This document shows positions 21,435 through 28,978 of a DNA stretch of 35,806 nt, piece by piece (the first letter of the stretch is position 1; the number at the start of each line of letters is the position of its first letter). Position numbers and translations under genes: made by a program. The stretch lies in IMG/VR virus record IMGVR_UViG_3300045995_000435, positions 1 to 35,806 of that record, one strand, 5' to 3'. This DNA is from a virus. The notes under the pieces are model-generated. The model was given only the letters and a program-made list of their open reading frames with translations. It did not search any database and was not told where the DNA came from.

Positions 21435-22072
21435 AGCGCGTCATCATCGGTACTCCTGCACATGACGGCAAGGTGGACGTACATTACACGATAAGTCTGA
21501 TAGAGACGATTAAGCTTTGCCATGACGTTGAGATTTATCCTATCTTTATGTCTTATGACTCGTTGATTCAACGCGCCAGAAATGACCTAATAAAGATGGC
21601 GATTGAGTCAGACGTTGATGACATCATCTTTATCGACGCAGACCAAGGTTGGAATCCTACAGACATCTTTAAGTTGTTAAACCATCCTGTAGACGTCGTT
21701 GGTGGGTTAGTACCAAAAAAGTCAGAGGAGATTGGGTTTAACGTTAAGATCCTACCTGATAGCCTGACCATTAATGCAGATGGTCTGATGGAGGTGGAAT
21801 ACATTGGGACAGGTTTTTTACGTCTTTCAAGAAAGGTGATGCACGCCGTTTGGGATAGTTGCACCCCCTATACTAACAATGGAACTGAGTGTAGAATGGT
21901 ATTTGACCTGCAGATCATCGACGGTGAGCTTGTCAGTGAGGATAACATCTTCTGTAAAAAGTGTAAAGACCTTGGATTTAAGGTGTTTATCGATCCTGAG
22001 ATTAATTGTGACCACATTGGCGTCAAGAAGTATAGCGTTAACTTTTTACATTTTTTAGAGGAATTAAAATGA
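21431..22072 (+). CDS. Glycosyltransferase, GT-A fold
   Basis: 213 residues. SLIQRARNDLIKMAIES then DDIIFIDADQGWNP, with the DxD-type Asp69-Ala70-Asp71, then PVDVVGGLVPKK, TGFLRLSRKVM and a C-terminal FIDPEINCDHIG match small phage and bacterial glycosyltransferases that use a nucleotide sugar and a divalent metal. It starts on the stop of the S74 fibre gene (ATGA) and its own stop overlaps the next gene, so it is made with virion proteins. That suggests it modifies a virion protein, with the fibre next door the obvious candidate. Acceptor and sugar are unknown; modification of host LPS is the alternative. Confidence 0.85.
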   Translation: MKRVIIGTPAHDGKVDVHYTISLIETIKLCHDVEIYPIFMSYDSLIQRARNDLIKMAIESDVDDIIFIDADQGWNPTDIFKLLNHPVDVVGGLVPKKSEEIGFNVKILPDSLTINADGLMEVEYIGTGFLRLSRKVMHAVWDSCTPYTNNGTECRMVFDLQIIDGELVSEDNIFCKKCKDLGFKVFIDPEINCDHIGVKKYSVNFLHFLEELK

Positions 22073-22701
22073 GCGGCCCATTACTTAAAAAAAGAATTAA
22101 CTTGGTCAACGCAAAGATCGCCAGACGCCTTGGCTTTCCTGCAAAACTTTATCGTTCATCTGACTACATTCATCCAGTTCAACCAAGCAACATAGTCGCC
22201 ACGCCCAGTTTATCTTGGTCTGTCGCCAAGGACTTCACCACTCCAGGTGGGTTGTCCTTTAATCAGTTTAACATCTACGTTGACAGCGCCATTAAGGTAG
22301 GCGACGTCGTTCAATGTGAGTCAGAAAACAGAACGTTTGTCATCGTTGACATAGGGCCACTTTCAGTACCTCAAGGTTTCGCGGTCACGACCTACTTCAG
22401 CATCTACAGACCTGCCTACACCCCAGGTACTGAGTTCAAGGCGACGCGTTCACTTATCTATCAAGACGTACCTGCCACCAGGATTGGTAGCACCTCTACT
22501 GAGATTAGAATGGCGTCAGCGACCCAACACGTCATGACAAGCAACCCTCAGTCTAATTGGGACGTCTATTGCTGGTTGCCAGAGGACTCAATCAAGGCCC
22601 ACGACATCTTTATCGATGATCATGGTGATGAGGCCCTCGTTAAGTCAATCTCTTACTCAGAGGTTGGTTATAAGATCACCGTGCAGAGCACCAAGATATG
22701 A
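22069..22701 (+). CDS. Probable head-closure or neck protein
   Basis: 210 residues, not firmly recognised. It has a basic N-terminal helix (KKRINLVNAKIARRLGFPAK) and then a beta-rich body (FNIYVDSAIKVGDVVQCESE, NRTFVIVDIGPLSVPQGFAV). The part after about 140 looks like a repeat of the same strand pattern (SNWDVYCWLPEDSIKAHD, EALVKSISYSEVGYKITVQS). Such 'coordinate-in, correct-units-out' beta barrels are typical of stopper and adaptor proteins. Four-base overlaps on both sides put it between the glycosyltransferase and the gpS-like protein. The role is from context. Confidence 0.6.
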   Translation: MSGPLLKKRINLVNAKIARRLGFPAKLYRSSDYIHPVQPSNIVATPSLSWSVAKDFTTPGGLSFNQFNIYVDSAIKVGDVVQCESENRTFVIVDIGPLSVPQGFAVTTYFSIYRPAYTPGTEFKATRSLIYQDVPATRIGSTSTEIRMASATQHVMTSNPQSNWDVYCWLPEDSIKAHDIFIDDHGDEALVKSISYSEVGYKITVQSTKI

Positions 22702-23135
22702 GCATCACCTATGATCACGCGGCGTTTGAGTCACAATTTGCCGCGCTCAGACTACACTGCCAATTTGATGAACAGTTCAAACGTAAGGTAGGTGCGCTCT
22801 TCTTAGCAGACGTGCGCAGAAAGATTAGACTGACCAAGGTAGGTCCTGATGACGTCAAGTGGGCACCATGGGCCCCAAGTACCGCGACAGCCCGTGCAAA
22901 GAAAGGAAATGCAGCGTTAGGGCTACTATTTGACTCAGGATCTCTTTACAATTCATTTGTGTTAGATGAAGAGCAGAAAGGATTTCAACTATACTCAACG
23001 TCACCTTACTTTGGCTTCCTTCAACAAGGTACTGACAAGATGCCTGCGCGCCCAATGTTAGGCATGTCTAAATCAGTCATTGAGCAGGTGACCAAGTTAA
23101 TCAATGAACGTTATGGAGCAAAGGCACTGGCATGA
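22698..23135 (+). CDS. Virion morphogenesis / tail-completion protein (gpS-like)
   Basis: 145 residues. RKIRLTKVGPDDVKWAPWAP, then LLFDSGSLYNSFVLDE, then GFQLYSTSPYFGFLQQGTDK and MPARPMLGMSKS match the P2 gpS-like family (W.p....t, then L..tG.L..s, then v.ig....YA..hQ.G, then PaRp.lG.s). Members complete the tail or join it to the head. Start and stop overlap the neighbours by four bases. It shares its functional niche with the shorter gp10-like gene at 13736-14032. Confidence 0.8.
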   Translation: MSITYDHAAFESQFAALRLHCQFDEQFKRKVGALFLADVRRKIRLTKVGPDDVKWAPWAPSTATARAKKGNAALGLLFDSGSLYNSFVLDEEQKGFQLYSTSPYFGFLQQGTDKMPARPMLGMSKSVIEQVTKLINERYGAKALA

Positions 23136-23320
23136 AAAAGATCTTACTACAACAACCATTAACAAAGGCGGGTGTCTTGCATGAGGCAGGCACTGAGGTT
23201 GAACTTGATGATGACACGTATGAGTGGCTGCAAAATCAGTATCTTCAGAAAAGAAGAGATGAGGTCAAGACCGTCGCGGCCGTTCAAAAGGAAATTCTAA
23301 AGTTTAAAAGGCCAGAATAA
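23132..23320 (+). CDS. 62-residue structural-operon protein
   Basis: MKKILLQQPLTKAGVLHEAG, then TEVELDDDTYEWLQNQYLQ, then a basic helix. The beta-hairpin plus acidic-helix layout is like that of the 57-residue gene at 16103-16276 and of small uncharacterised proteins often found between neck genes. It overlaps the upstream stop (ATGA) and is followed two bases later by the tail-terminator candidate. No function is known. Confidence 0.65.
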   Translation: MKKILLQQPLTKAGVLHEAGTEVELDDDTYEWLQNQYLQKRRDEVKTVAAVQKEILKFKRPE

Positions 23321-23322
23321 AT

Positions 23323-23754
23323 ATGATTAAAGAATTAATGCAAGACTTACAGACAAAATTAACAACGGTAGCGGCACTCTCAGGTAAGGTTGGTTTCCAA
23401 CTTGGTGGAACAGACACTGACCCTAATCTAACAGAGACACCACTACCATACGCCTGGATTATCTTTGGTGGGAAAACCCCAGGTGGACAAGAACAAGGGT
23501 CAGGACATCGTTGGAGGATTGATGCCTACACTTTTCATGTCATATTAGCAATTGGGTATGGAATGACGGATGTCAACTTTCTTACTAAATTGAAGATAGT
23601 AGAAGATGCCGCGCAAGCTGTAGCTGGCACCTCAGCAATAAGCAACACCGATTTATGGGAGGACGTAGGGGCAGAACTAAAATCTGTCTATCCAAATAGA
23701 CTTGTCTATCAACTTTCATTTTCCATAAATGGGCATCATCAATTAATTAATTAG
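23323..23754 (+). CDS. Tail terminator protein (probable)
   Basis: 143 residues. Layout: N-terminal helix (IKELMQDLQTKLTTVAALSG), then PYAWIIFGGKTPGGQEQGSG, a strand pair (WRIDAYTFHVILAIGYG), an acidic helix (LTKLKIVEDAAQAV) and a final strand (YPNRLVYQLSFSINGHHQ). This is the alpha/beta fold order of tail terminators (lambda gpU/HK97 gp10-neighbour type), which cap the tail tube before joining to the head. It lies directly before the tube gene, as expected. The sequence is divergent, so the call rests on pattern and position. Confidence 0.65.
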   Translation: MIKELMQDLQTKLTTVAALSGKVGFQLGGTDTDPNLTETPLPYAWIIFGGKTPGGQEQGSGHRWRIDAYTFHVILAIGYGMTDVNFLTKLKIVEDAAQAVAGTSAISNTDLWEDVGAELKSVYPNRLVYQLSFSINGHHQLIN

Positions 23755-23765
23755 AGGTATTACAC

Positions 23766-24512
23766 ATGGCTGACAAATATTTTGCAGTTCCACAGGGTAA
23801 GGTCTACATCGCGTCAAGAGACAGCACGGGAATAACTTCTGGTTATGCCTATGTTGGAGACTGCGATGGCTTTACCATTACATCAACCCAGTCTTTTTTG
23901 GACATCTATGAAAGCAACACTGGTAATAGAGCCATCGTCGCTCACATACCATCACAGACAGACTTGGCCACTGAACTTTCTGTTCTTAACATTGACGCTA
24001 CTAACCTGGCCAAGGCGTACTATGGAGACGTTGTCACCTCAGCATCAGGTTCAGTCACCGCTGAATCACACGCTGCGTACAATGGATCTTCATTCGCGTT
24101 GCTTCACCCTAACGTGACTACCGTCGTCGTGAAGAAGGGAGTTGCCTCACTGGTCTTAAACACTGACTACTCATTGGATGCTGCAACAGGCATCATCAAC
24201 ATCTTACCTGGTTCAACAAGCGTGACGGCAGGTGCCGCCTCAACTCTTCTGGTTGACTACACCCACGTTGGCTCATCTAAGATCCGTGGCTTAACCCAAG
24301 GCATCAAGGACTATGCATTGATGTTCGTTGGTAAGTCTAAGTTTGACAATGAAACTCAAATAGCGACCATTCACCGCGTTGCTCTTGATATCGCGGCCAG
24401 TCTATCATTGATCGGCACAGGCCTAAACAAATTGGTCTTGAAAGGAAAACTTCTACCTGCTTATGAACAACCAACAGGTGAAAGCCAGTACTTCACGTAT
24501 ATCCAAGAATAA
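23766..24512 (+). CDS. Major tail tube protein
   Basis: 248 residues. It begins MADKYFAVPQGKVYIASRDS, close to the start of tube proteins that form stacked hexamers around the tape measure. Residues about 120-165 (VVVKKGVASLVLNTDYSLDA then GIINILPGST) carry the Gly-x-x-L-..tDY-.-d...G.i.i signature common in tube proteins and their inserted beta domains. HRVALDIAASLSLIGTGLNK and GKLLPAYEQPTGESQYFTYI close the fold. It is followed by a terminator and then by the tail chaperone, the standard order. High expression is expected from the strong downstream stop. Confidence 0.82.
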   Translation: MADKYFAVPQGKVYIASRDSTGITSGYAYVGDCDGFTITSTQSFLDIYESNTGNRAIVAHIPSQTDLATELSVLNIDATNLAKAYYGDVVTSASGSVTAESHAAYNGSSFALLHPNVTTVVVKKGVASLVLNTDYSLDAATGIINILPGSTSVTAGAASTLLVDYTHVGSSKIRGLTQGIKDYALMFVGKSKFDNETQIATIHRVALDIAASLSLIGTGLNKLVLKGKLLPAYEQPTGESQYFTYIQE

Positions 24513-24530
24513 CCCTTTTTTTAGAAAAGG

Positions 24531-24538
24531 GATAAATA
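24531..24538 (+). promoter_or_regulatory. Late-promoter-like GATAAATA just before a terminator
   Basis: GATAAATA ends one base before the terminator stem at 24540, 55 bases upstream of the chaperone ATG. A transcript started about seven bases after it would begin inside the left arm of the stem. Confidence 0.4.
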
Positions 24539-24539
24539 A

Positions 24540-24568
24540 GGGTATAGGTTGCACTATACCCTTTTTTT
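24540..24568 (+). terminator. Intrinsic terminator after the tail tube gene
   Basis: GGGTATAG (24540-24547), loop GTTGCA, CTATACCC (24554-24561), then seven T. It is a perfect 8-bp stem. A second hairpin (CCCTTTT 24513-24519 with AAAAGGG 24525-24531) precedes it without a T-run. It separates the abundant tube transcript from the chaperone and tape-measure genes. Confidence 0.8.
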
Positions 24569-24593
24569 ATATCAGCTCATTGGAGACCCCAAA

Positions 24594-24989
24594 ATGACAG
24601 AACTTGAAATACTTTACCCTACTGGAATCGACGTCACCCTACATGGTGAGGTCTTCAACATTCGCCCATTCAAACTTGGGCACATCACGCTGGTCTTAAA
24701 GACCGTTCAGCAAATCATCGATCCAATCAAGAAGGCGCAAATTACTGGCAACGTCAATGACCCAATGGTCATCATGGCGATCCTTGCAGAGACAGGTGAT
24801 GACCTGATTAACCTACTGTCAAAGATCTTAGATCGCCCAGTAGAATTTGTCAACGACCTTGAACAAGATGAGTCAGTGAAACTCATCAGCGCGTTGATAG
24901 AGGTCAACAAAGATTTTTTTTCAAAGAGGGTACAACCAATTCTAAAAAAACCAGTTCTAAAGAAGAAGGAAGTTGGGCAGACGTTATAG
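24594..24989 (+). CDS. Tail assembly chaperone, short form (gpG-like)
   Basis: 131 residues from ATG 24594, preceded by TTGGAG; an upstream ATG at 24549 lies in the terminator and is rejected. MTELEILYPTGIDVTLHGEV then FNIRPFKLGHITLVLKTVQQ is the usual start of siphophage chaperones. The body is helical and the C-terminus is basic (ILKKPVLKKKEVGQTL). Together with the frameshifted long form it coats the tape measure and recruits tube subunits. It lies exactly between tube and tape measure, as in lambda-type tails. Confidence 0.85.
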   Translation: MTELEILYPTGIDVTLHGEVFNIRPFKLGHITLVLKTVQQIIDPIKKAQITGNVNDPMVIMAILAETGDDLINLLSKILDRPVEFVNDLEQDESVKLISALIEVNKDFFSKRVQPILKKPVLKKKEVGQTL

Positions 24990-25171
24990 TTCAGTTGGTG
25001 GGTATGGGCTTCACCCTGAACGACGTGGAGACAATGACCCTACAACAGGTGAACCTGTTTATGACCGCCGGCAACAAAAGAAACAGATCAGATTTCAAGA
25101 ACGACGTCTATGGATCTATGCTTGGAAGCAGAGGAAGCCCAGAAGAGATCAATAAACTTTTTAACACGTAA
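24594..25171 (+). CDS. Tail assembly chaperone, -1 frameshift fusion (gpGT-like)
   Basis: A programmed -1 shift joins the short form to the frame running to TAA at 25169-25171, giving 192 residues. Two slippery heptamers lie in the correct phase: T-TTT-TTT at 24914-24920 and A-AAA-AAA at 24944-24950. From either, the -1 frame is open to the end. The extension reads SWADVIVQLVGMGFTLNDVE then TMTLQQVNLFMTAGNKRNRS, the recognisable T-domain pattern (W..vv..L...G....e...mtl.q...l). The tape measure starts nine bases after its stop. The shift is the norm for this gene family; the use of one site or the other is open. The frame at 24973-25155 in the third phase is a shadow. Confidence 0.85.
24914..24950 (+). 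promoter_or_regulatory. Tandem slippery heptamers for -1 frameshifting
   Basis: T7 at 24914-24920 (after GAT TTT TTT in frame) and A7 at 24944-24950 (CTA AAA AAA in frame), 30 bases apart. Both fit X-XXY-YYZ for a -1 shift and give fusions of the same length, differing over ten residues. Confidence 0.75.
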
Positions 25172-25180
25172 GGAAACGTT

Positions 25181-27769
25181 ATGGCACAAGACTTAAACAT
25201 TCGCTTTGTCGGTGAGTTCATTGACAACATTGGACCAGCGCTTGAACACCTAAGAGCAAATTCAATTGAAGGTCTGATTCAGGGGTTAGGTCTTCTTGCG
25301 GCCGCGTTTGCGATGACTGAGATCGTCAACTTTATCTCAGACGCCATTGAGGCAGGTGACGCCCTTGATAAGTTATCCCAAAAGACAGGCATCGCCGTTG
25401 AGGCGCTGTCTGGTTTAGAACTTGCAGGTAAGTTGGCCGACGTCTCTACTGAGGGTATGGCCAACGGCATTAAGAAGTTAAACAAGGCCCTTGCAGACGC
25501 TCAAGATCCAACCGACAAACAGGCGTATGCCTTTAAGTCTCTTGGCATAGCGACCACTGATTCAACTGGGCATCTGCGTTCTGCCAACGACGTCTTACTT
25601 GACTTAGCAGACGTCTTTAAGAACTCTGAGGATGGCCCACTGAAGGTGGCCGCGGCGATGCAACTGATGGGCAAGGCGGGTACAGACATGATCCCGTTGT
25701 TGAATGGAGGTTCTGAAGAACTCAAGAAGATCACGCAAGAAAGTAAGGACTTTGGTTTAGTCTGGAGTAAAGACCAGACCGCGGCGGCGGCGGTCTTTAA
25801 TGATGACATGAAGAGGGTCTCAGAGGCCGTCAATGGCGCGTGGCAGGAGGTTGCAAAGGCCTTACTACCATCACTCGTCACCTTAGCAGAGTACTTTGTA
25901 GAAGGTGCAAAGGAAGGTGGTGTACTTCATGACATCCTCGCCGCCTTAGTACCTGTCGTTGAGGCGCTGGTCATCCCACTTAAGGCCGTTGCAGACATCA
26001 TCGCGTTGGTCTCAGCAGGATTTAACATCGCTGGTCACGCGATTGGTGGCACCATGGCCGCCATTCATTCTGCGCTGACAGGAGATTTTGCAGGTGCCAA
26101 GAACATCATGTCAGACATGGGTTCAGACATCGCCAAGATCACCAATGACTACACCAAGTTTGCAGACAAGTTATGGAGTGGAGCACCCGTCGATTCAGTC
26201 GCCAAGAAGGAAATCAAGTCGACCATTGGGGTCATTGGTGACCTTGGTGTTGAGAGTAAGAAGAACGCAGAAAGCATGGCCAAGGACGCAGAAAAGATCG
26301 CTGATGAGTATAGAAAGGCGCAACTTGACTTAGGTAAGACGTTATACGCGATCACCGCGTCTGGAAAGACAAGTGAGGTCGCCTGGCAAAATTCTTATGG
26401 GGCTTACTCTAAGTTTAACCCTGAGCAGAAGGAGACCCTTCTTAACCTTGCAAAGGAGATCGACCTGCAGACCACCTTGATGGCCATCTCTAAACAGAGG
26501 ATAGCGGTCAATGACAAGTACACTGACTCATTAAGGGCCGCGCAAAGTCTTTCAAAAAATGAAGGTGTCTCAGGAATAGTCAATAGAGGTGCCGCCAATG
26601 AGATAGACACGTACCTCGCGTCTGTTGATAAGTACCTTGCAGCTCAACGTGAGATCATTAAGAACTATGAAGGGGAGGCCAAGGCCAAGGCAGAGGCCGC
26701 GCTTGCCTCATATGAACTTAACGCAAAGTCAGATGAGACCGTCGCCAAGATCAGAGAGCAGGTCGTCGCGACAAAGGAGTTAAATCAAGAGACAGAGATA
26801 TGGACCAACACCATTCAAAACAACCGCGATTCCTATGAAAAACTTGGCACAGAGGTCGGCAAGTTAAATGAGTGGTTGAAGGAAGGTAAGATATCTCAAG
26901 ATGAATACACCAACGCGATGGAAAAGAATGGACGGAAGCAGCAAGACCTTTGGAAGAACCAATCAGAGGCCAATCGCCAGTACTATGACTTAATCATCGC
27001 GCAAAAGGAACAACACGCGATCCTATTAAAGTCTCAAGAGATGCTTAACACTGCGTACAAGGACGGCACCATCACCCTCGCTGACTACAACTACAAGATG
27101 AAGCAGGTGAATGACTCAATGCGCAACCTTGACAGCACCTACGCCATCGACCAAATAGATAAGTTGGATGGACAGATCAAGTCTGCCACCGCGTCCTTTG
27201 AAGGAATGTTTAGTGATTATATCTTTCAAGGGATGCAGGGCAACTGGCAGAACCTTGGTGACATGACCAAGAAGATCATCGACCAAATGGTGGCCAACAT
27301 GATCGCCGCCAAGTTGCAGATGATCCTATTTGGAGACGTTGGCTCAACACCAGCAGGAAAGACACCCGCCTCAACAGGACTGTTTGGTGGAGTGTTAGGC
27401 AACGTGTTTGGTGGCAGTCAATCTGCAGGTGGGGTAGGACCATCCTCTTCAAACAACACCACGTCGTCAGGGCCTTCAATGTGGTCTGGCATTGGTGACT
27501 TCTTTGGAGGTCTATTTGAAGGAGGAGGTGACGTCTCCCCTAATAAGTTCTACGTGACTGGTGAAAAAGGACCTGAGATATTTAGACCTAACGTACCTGG
27601 CTCGATCATCTCTAATAAAGAGGTCAACGCAGGTGGCACCTCAAACGTCAACTTCCACATCACCGCGATGGACAGCACCGACGTAATGCGCGTGCTTAAC
27701 AGCAGGTCAAGAGAGATCGCCCAGATGGTCACCCAAACAAATCAAACATACAACATGGCAGGAGCATAA
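25181..27769 (+). CDS. Tail tape measure protein
   Basis: 862 residues. The N-terminal region (SIEGLIQGLGLLAAAFAMTE) is followed by DALDKLSQKTGIAVEALSGL, a hallmark of tape measures, and GMANGIKKLNKALADAQDPT. Hydrophobic segments lie at about 250-300 (ALVIPLKAVADIIALVSAGF). Long helical/coiled-coil stretches lie at about 360-650. The Gly-rich C-terminus (FGGLFEGGGDVSPNKFYVTG then EKGPEIFRPNVPGSIISNKE) is the common ending (GG......y.vGE.GPE-lf.P...G.Ii). It sets tail length: at about 1.5 angstrom per residue, near 130 nm, consistent with a long flexible tail. RBS AAGGAAA. No lysozyme or peptidase motif is seen inside. Confidence 0.92.
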   Translation: MAQDLNIRFVGEFIDNIGPALEHLRANSIEGLIQGLGLLAAAFAMTEIVNFISDAIEAGDALDKLSQKTGIAVEALSGLELAGKLADVSTEGMANGIKKLNKALADAQDPTDKQAYAFKSLGIATTDSTGHLRSANDVLLDLADVFKNSEDGPLKVAAAMQLMGKAGTDMIPLLNGGSEELKKITQESKDFGLVWSKDQTAAAAVFNDDMKRVSEAVNGAWQEVAKALLPSLVTLAEYFVEGAKEGGVLHDILAALVPVVEALVIPLKAVADIIALVSAGFNIAGHAIGGTMAAIHSALTGDFAGAKNIMSDMGSDIAKITNDYTKFADKLWSGAPVDSVAKKEIKSTIGVIGDLGVESKKNAESMAKDAEKIADEYRKAQLDLGKTLYAITASGKTSEVAWQNSYGAYSKFNPEQKETLLNLAKEIDLQTTLMAISKQRIAVNDKYTDSLRAAQSLSKNEGVSGIVNRGAANEIDTYLASVDKYLAAQREIIKNYEGEAKAKAEAALASYELNAKSDETVAKIREQVVATKELNQETEIWTNTIQNNRDSYEKLGTEVGKLNEWLKEGKISQDEYTNAMEKNGRKQQDLWKNQSEANRQYYDLIIAQKEQHAILLKSQEMLNTAYKDGTITLADYNYKMKQVNDSMRNLDSTYAIDQIDKLDGQIKSATASFEGMFSDYIFQGMQGNWQNLGDMTKKIIDQMVANMIAAKLQMILFGDVGSTPAGKTPASTGLFGGVLGNVFGGSQSAGGVGPSSSNNTTSSGPSMWSGIGDFFGGLFEGGGDVSPNKFYVTGEKGPEIFRPNVPGSIISNKEVNAGGTSNVNFHITAMDSTDVMRVLNSRSREIAQMVTQTNQTYNMAGA

Positions 27770-27770
27770 T

Positions 27771-28145
27771 ATGGCCTTTGTAAACGCACTCTTTCCAAAC
27801 CCAAAGCTACTCAATGGTCTCAAACTTCAGTATTCTATGCAGACGCAGATCGTTGGTAATGGAACAAGTGAGTATAGAATTTCAAAGCAGGAGGCACCAC
27901 GCAGGATCTGGACTTGGTCCGCGCGTGCCATGAAGTCATCAGACCTTAAGGCCATTCATGACTTCTTACTCAACAAGAACATGCAACTATTTTCCTTTAG
28001 ATTTCATGACCCAAGAAGTGGTAATGAGTTTCACGTTAGGTTAAACCAAGCGACCATTGAAGAGACCATTGAGATCTATGACAGGATAGGAAATCCTATC
28101 TACTCAACGATGTCTGACATCTCATTGATAGAGGTCATTGAGTGA
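27771..28145 (+). CDS. Distal tail protein, DUF2460-like
   Basis: 124 residues, start one base after the tape-measure stop. FVNALFPNPKLLNGLKLQYS, then TQIVGNGTSEYRISKQEAPR, then RIWTWSARAMKSSDLKAIHD and FSFRFHDPRSGNEFHVRLNQ have the order of DUF2460 (FP...-g, fqT-i-..-G.E.Rn, r..y-.a.......l..Ff....-gfrf.D). In gene transfer agents the homologue is the distal tail protein between tube and hub. It is shorter than the usual 200 residues, lacking the C-terminal part. The match is by eye, supported by the next two genes. Confidence 0.75.
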   Translation: MAFVNALFPNPKLLNGLKLQYSMQTQIVGNGTSEYRISKQEAPRRIWTWSARAMKSSDLKAIHDFLLNKNMQLFSFRFHDPRSGNEFHVRLNQATIEETIEIYDRIGNPIYSTMSDISLIEVIE

Positions 28146-28978
28146 AGACAATAAACAGCAATTTACGCGCTGAGATAGACGCGGGCACCATCGCCAATTG
28201 CGTCAAGATCGTCTTAAGGAATGGCGTCATCCACGCCTTTACTGACCACGACAATAACTTAGTGCTTGATGGAATCACCTATCTACCCGCGCCTGGTCTT
28301 CAAAAGATCAAGATGATCAACCAGACGGGGCAGACACTTTCTAATCAAACGTTTGGCGCGGCATGGGTCGACGTACCTGAAACAGACTTGATAGCAGGCA
28401 ACTTTGATGAGGCCCACGTAGAGGTACATTGGGTCTCATGGAGGCATCCTGAGTATAGCTCATTCACGGCGTACGTCGGTACCCTTGGCTCGCTGACTTG
28501 GTCTGAGTCTGGCTTTGTAGCAGACATCTACAGTTATGCAAAAAACCTGCAGCGCATGATCACCCCAGTGGTCACGGCAAACTGCAGACACGTGTTGTAT
28601 GGAGGTCCTTGTAAGGGACAGGCAGGTTATTGTGGCGTCAACAGAGGCAACTTTACTGGACATGGCGCGGTGGCCACCGTCTTGACCCCAGGCTACACCT
28701 ATGACATGTCTGGCATATCTCAACCAAATGGTTTTTTTACCGCAGGCAGCATGGTGATGACCTCAGGTAAGTCAGCAGGCGCAAAGCTTGAGATAAAGTC
28801 TCACTATGGTGGTACCTTTAACCTGCGCATTCCATCACCTTACCCACTTGAGGTAGGTGACACGTTTGAGTGCTACGCTGGTTGTGATCTAACGCTGGCC
28901 ACCTGCAGAGACAAATTTGCAAATCTACCTAACTTTGGTGGATTTCCACACATTAAGGCACAGGTTAATTTCCAATGA
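28142..28978 (+). CDS. Tail hub protein, DUF2163 type with Cys cluster
   Basis: 278 residues from GTG overlapping the previous TGA. NCVKIVLRNGVIHAFTDHDN then YLPAPGLQ lies in the N-terminal half. The C-terminal half has CRHVLYGGPCKGQAGYC (Cys148, 157, 164) and FECYAGCDLTLATCRDKFAN (Cys244, 248, 255), then NFGGFPHI, the diagnostic end of the DUF2163/BR0599 family. In the gene transfer agent of Rhodobacter the homologue is a hub protein binding an iron-sulfur cluster through such cysteines. That binding is likely here but not proven. Its place between DUF2460-like and NlpC/P60 genes is the usual one. Confidence 0.9.
   Translation: MKTINSNLRAEIDAGTIANCVKIVLRNGVIHAFTDHDNNLVLDGITYLPAPGLQKIKMINQTGQTLSNQTFGAAWVDVPETDLIAGNFDEAHVEVHWVSWRHPEYSSFTAYVGTLGSLTWSESGFVADIYSYAKNLQRMITPVVTANCRHVLYGGPCKGQAGYCGVNRGNFTGHGAVATVLTPGYTYDMSGISQPNGFFTAGSMVMTSGKSAGAKLEIKSHYGGTFNLRIPSPYPLEVGDTFECYAGCDLTLATCRDKFANLPNFGGFPHIKAQVNFQ

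Noticed and set aside
24973-25155. Open frame overlapping the end of the tail chaperone
   Set aside because: It is in the third phase, arginine-rich and low in structure, whereas the -1 frame over the same bases encodes the recognisable T-domain.
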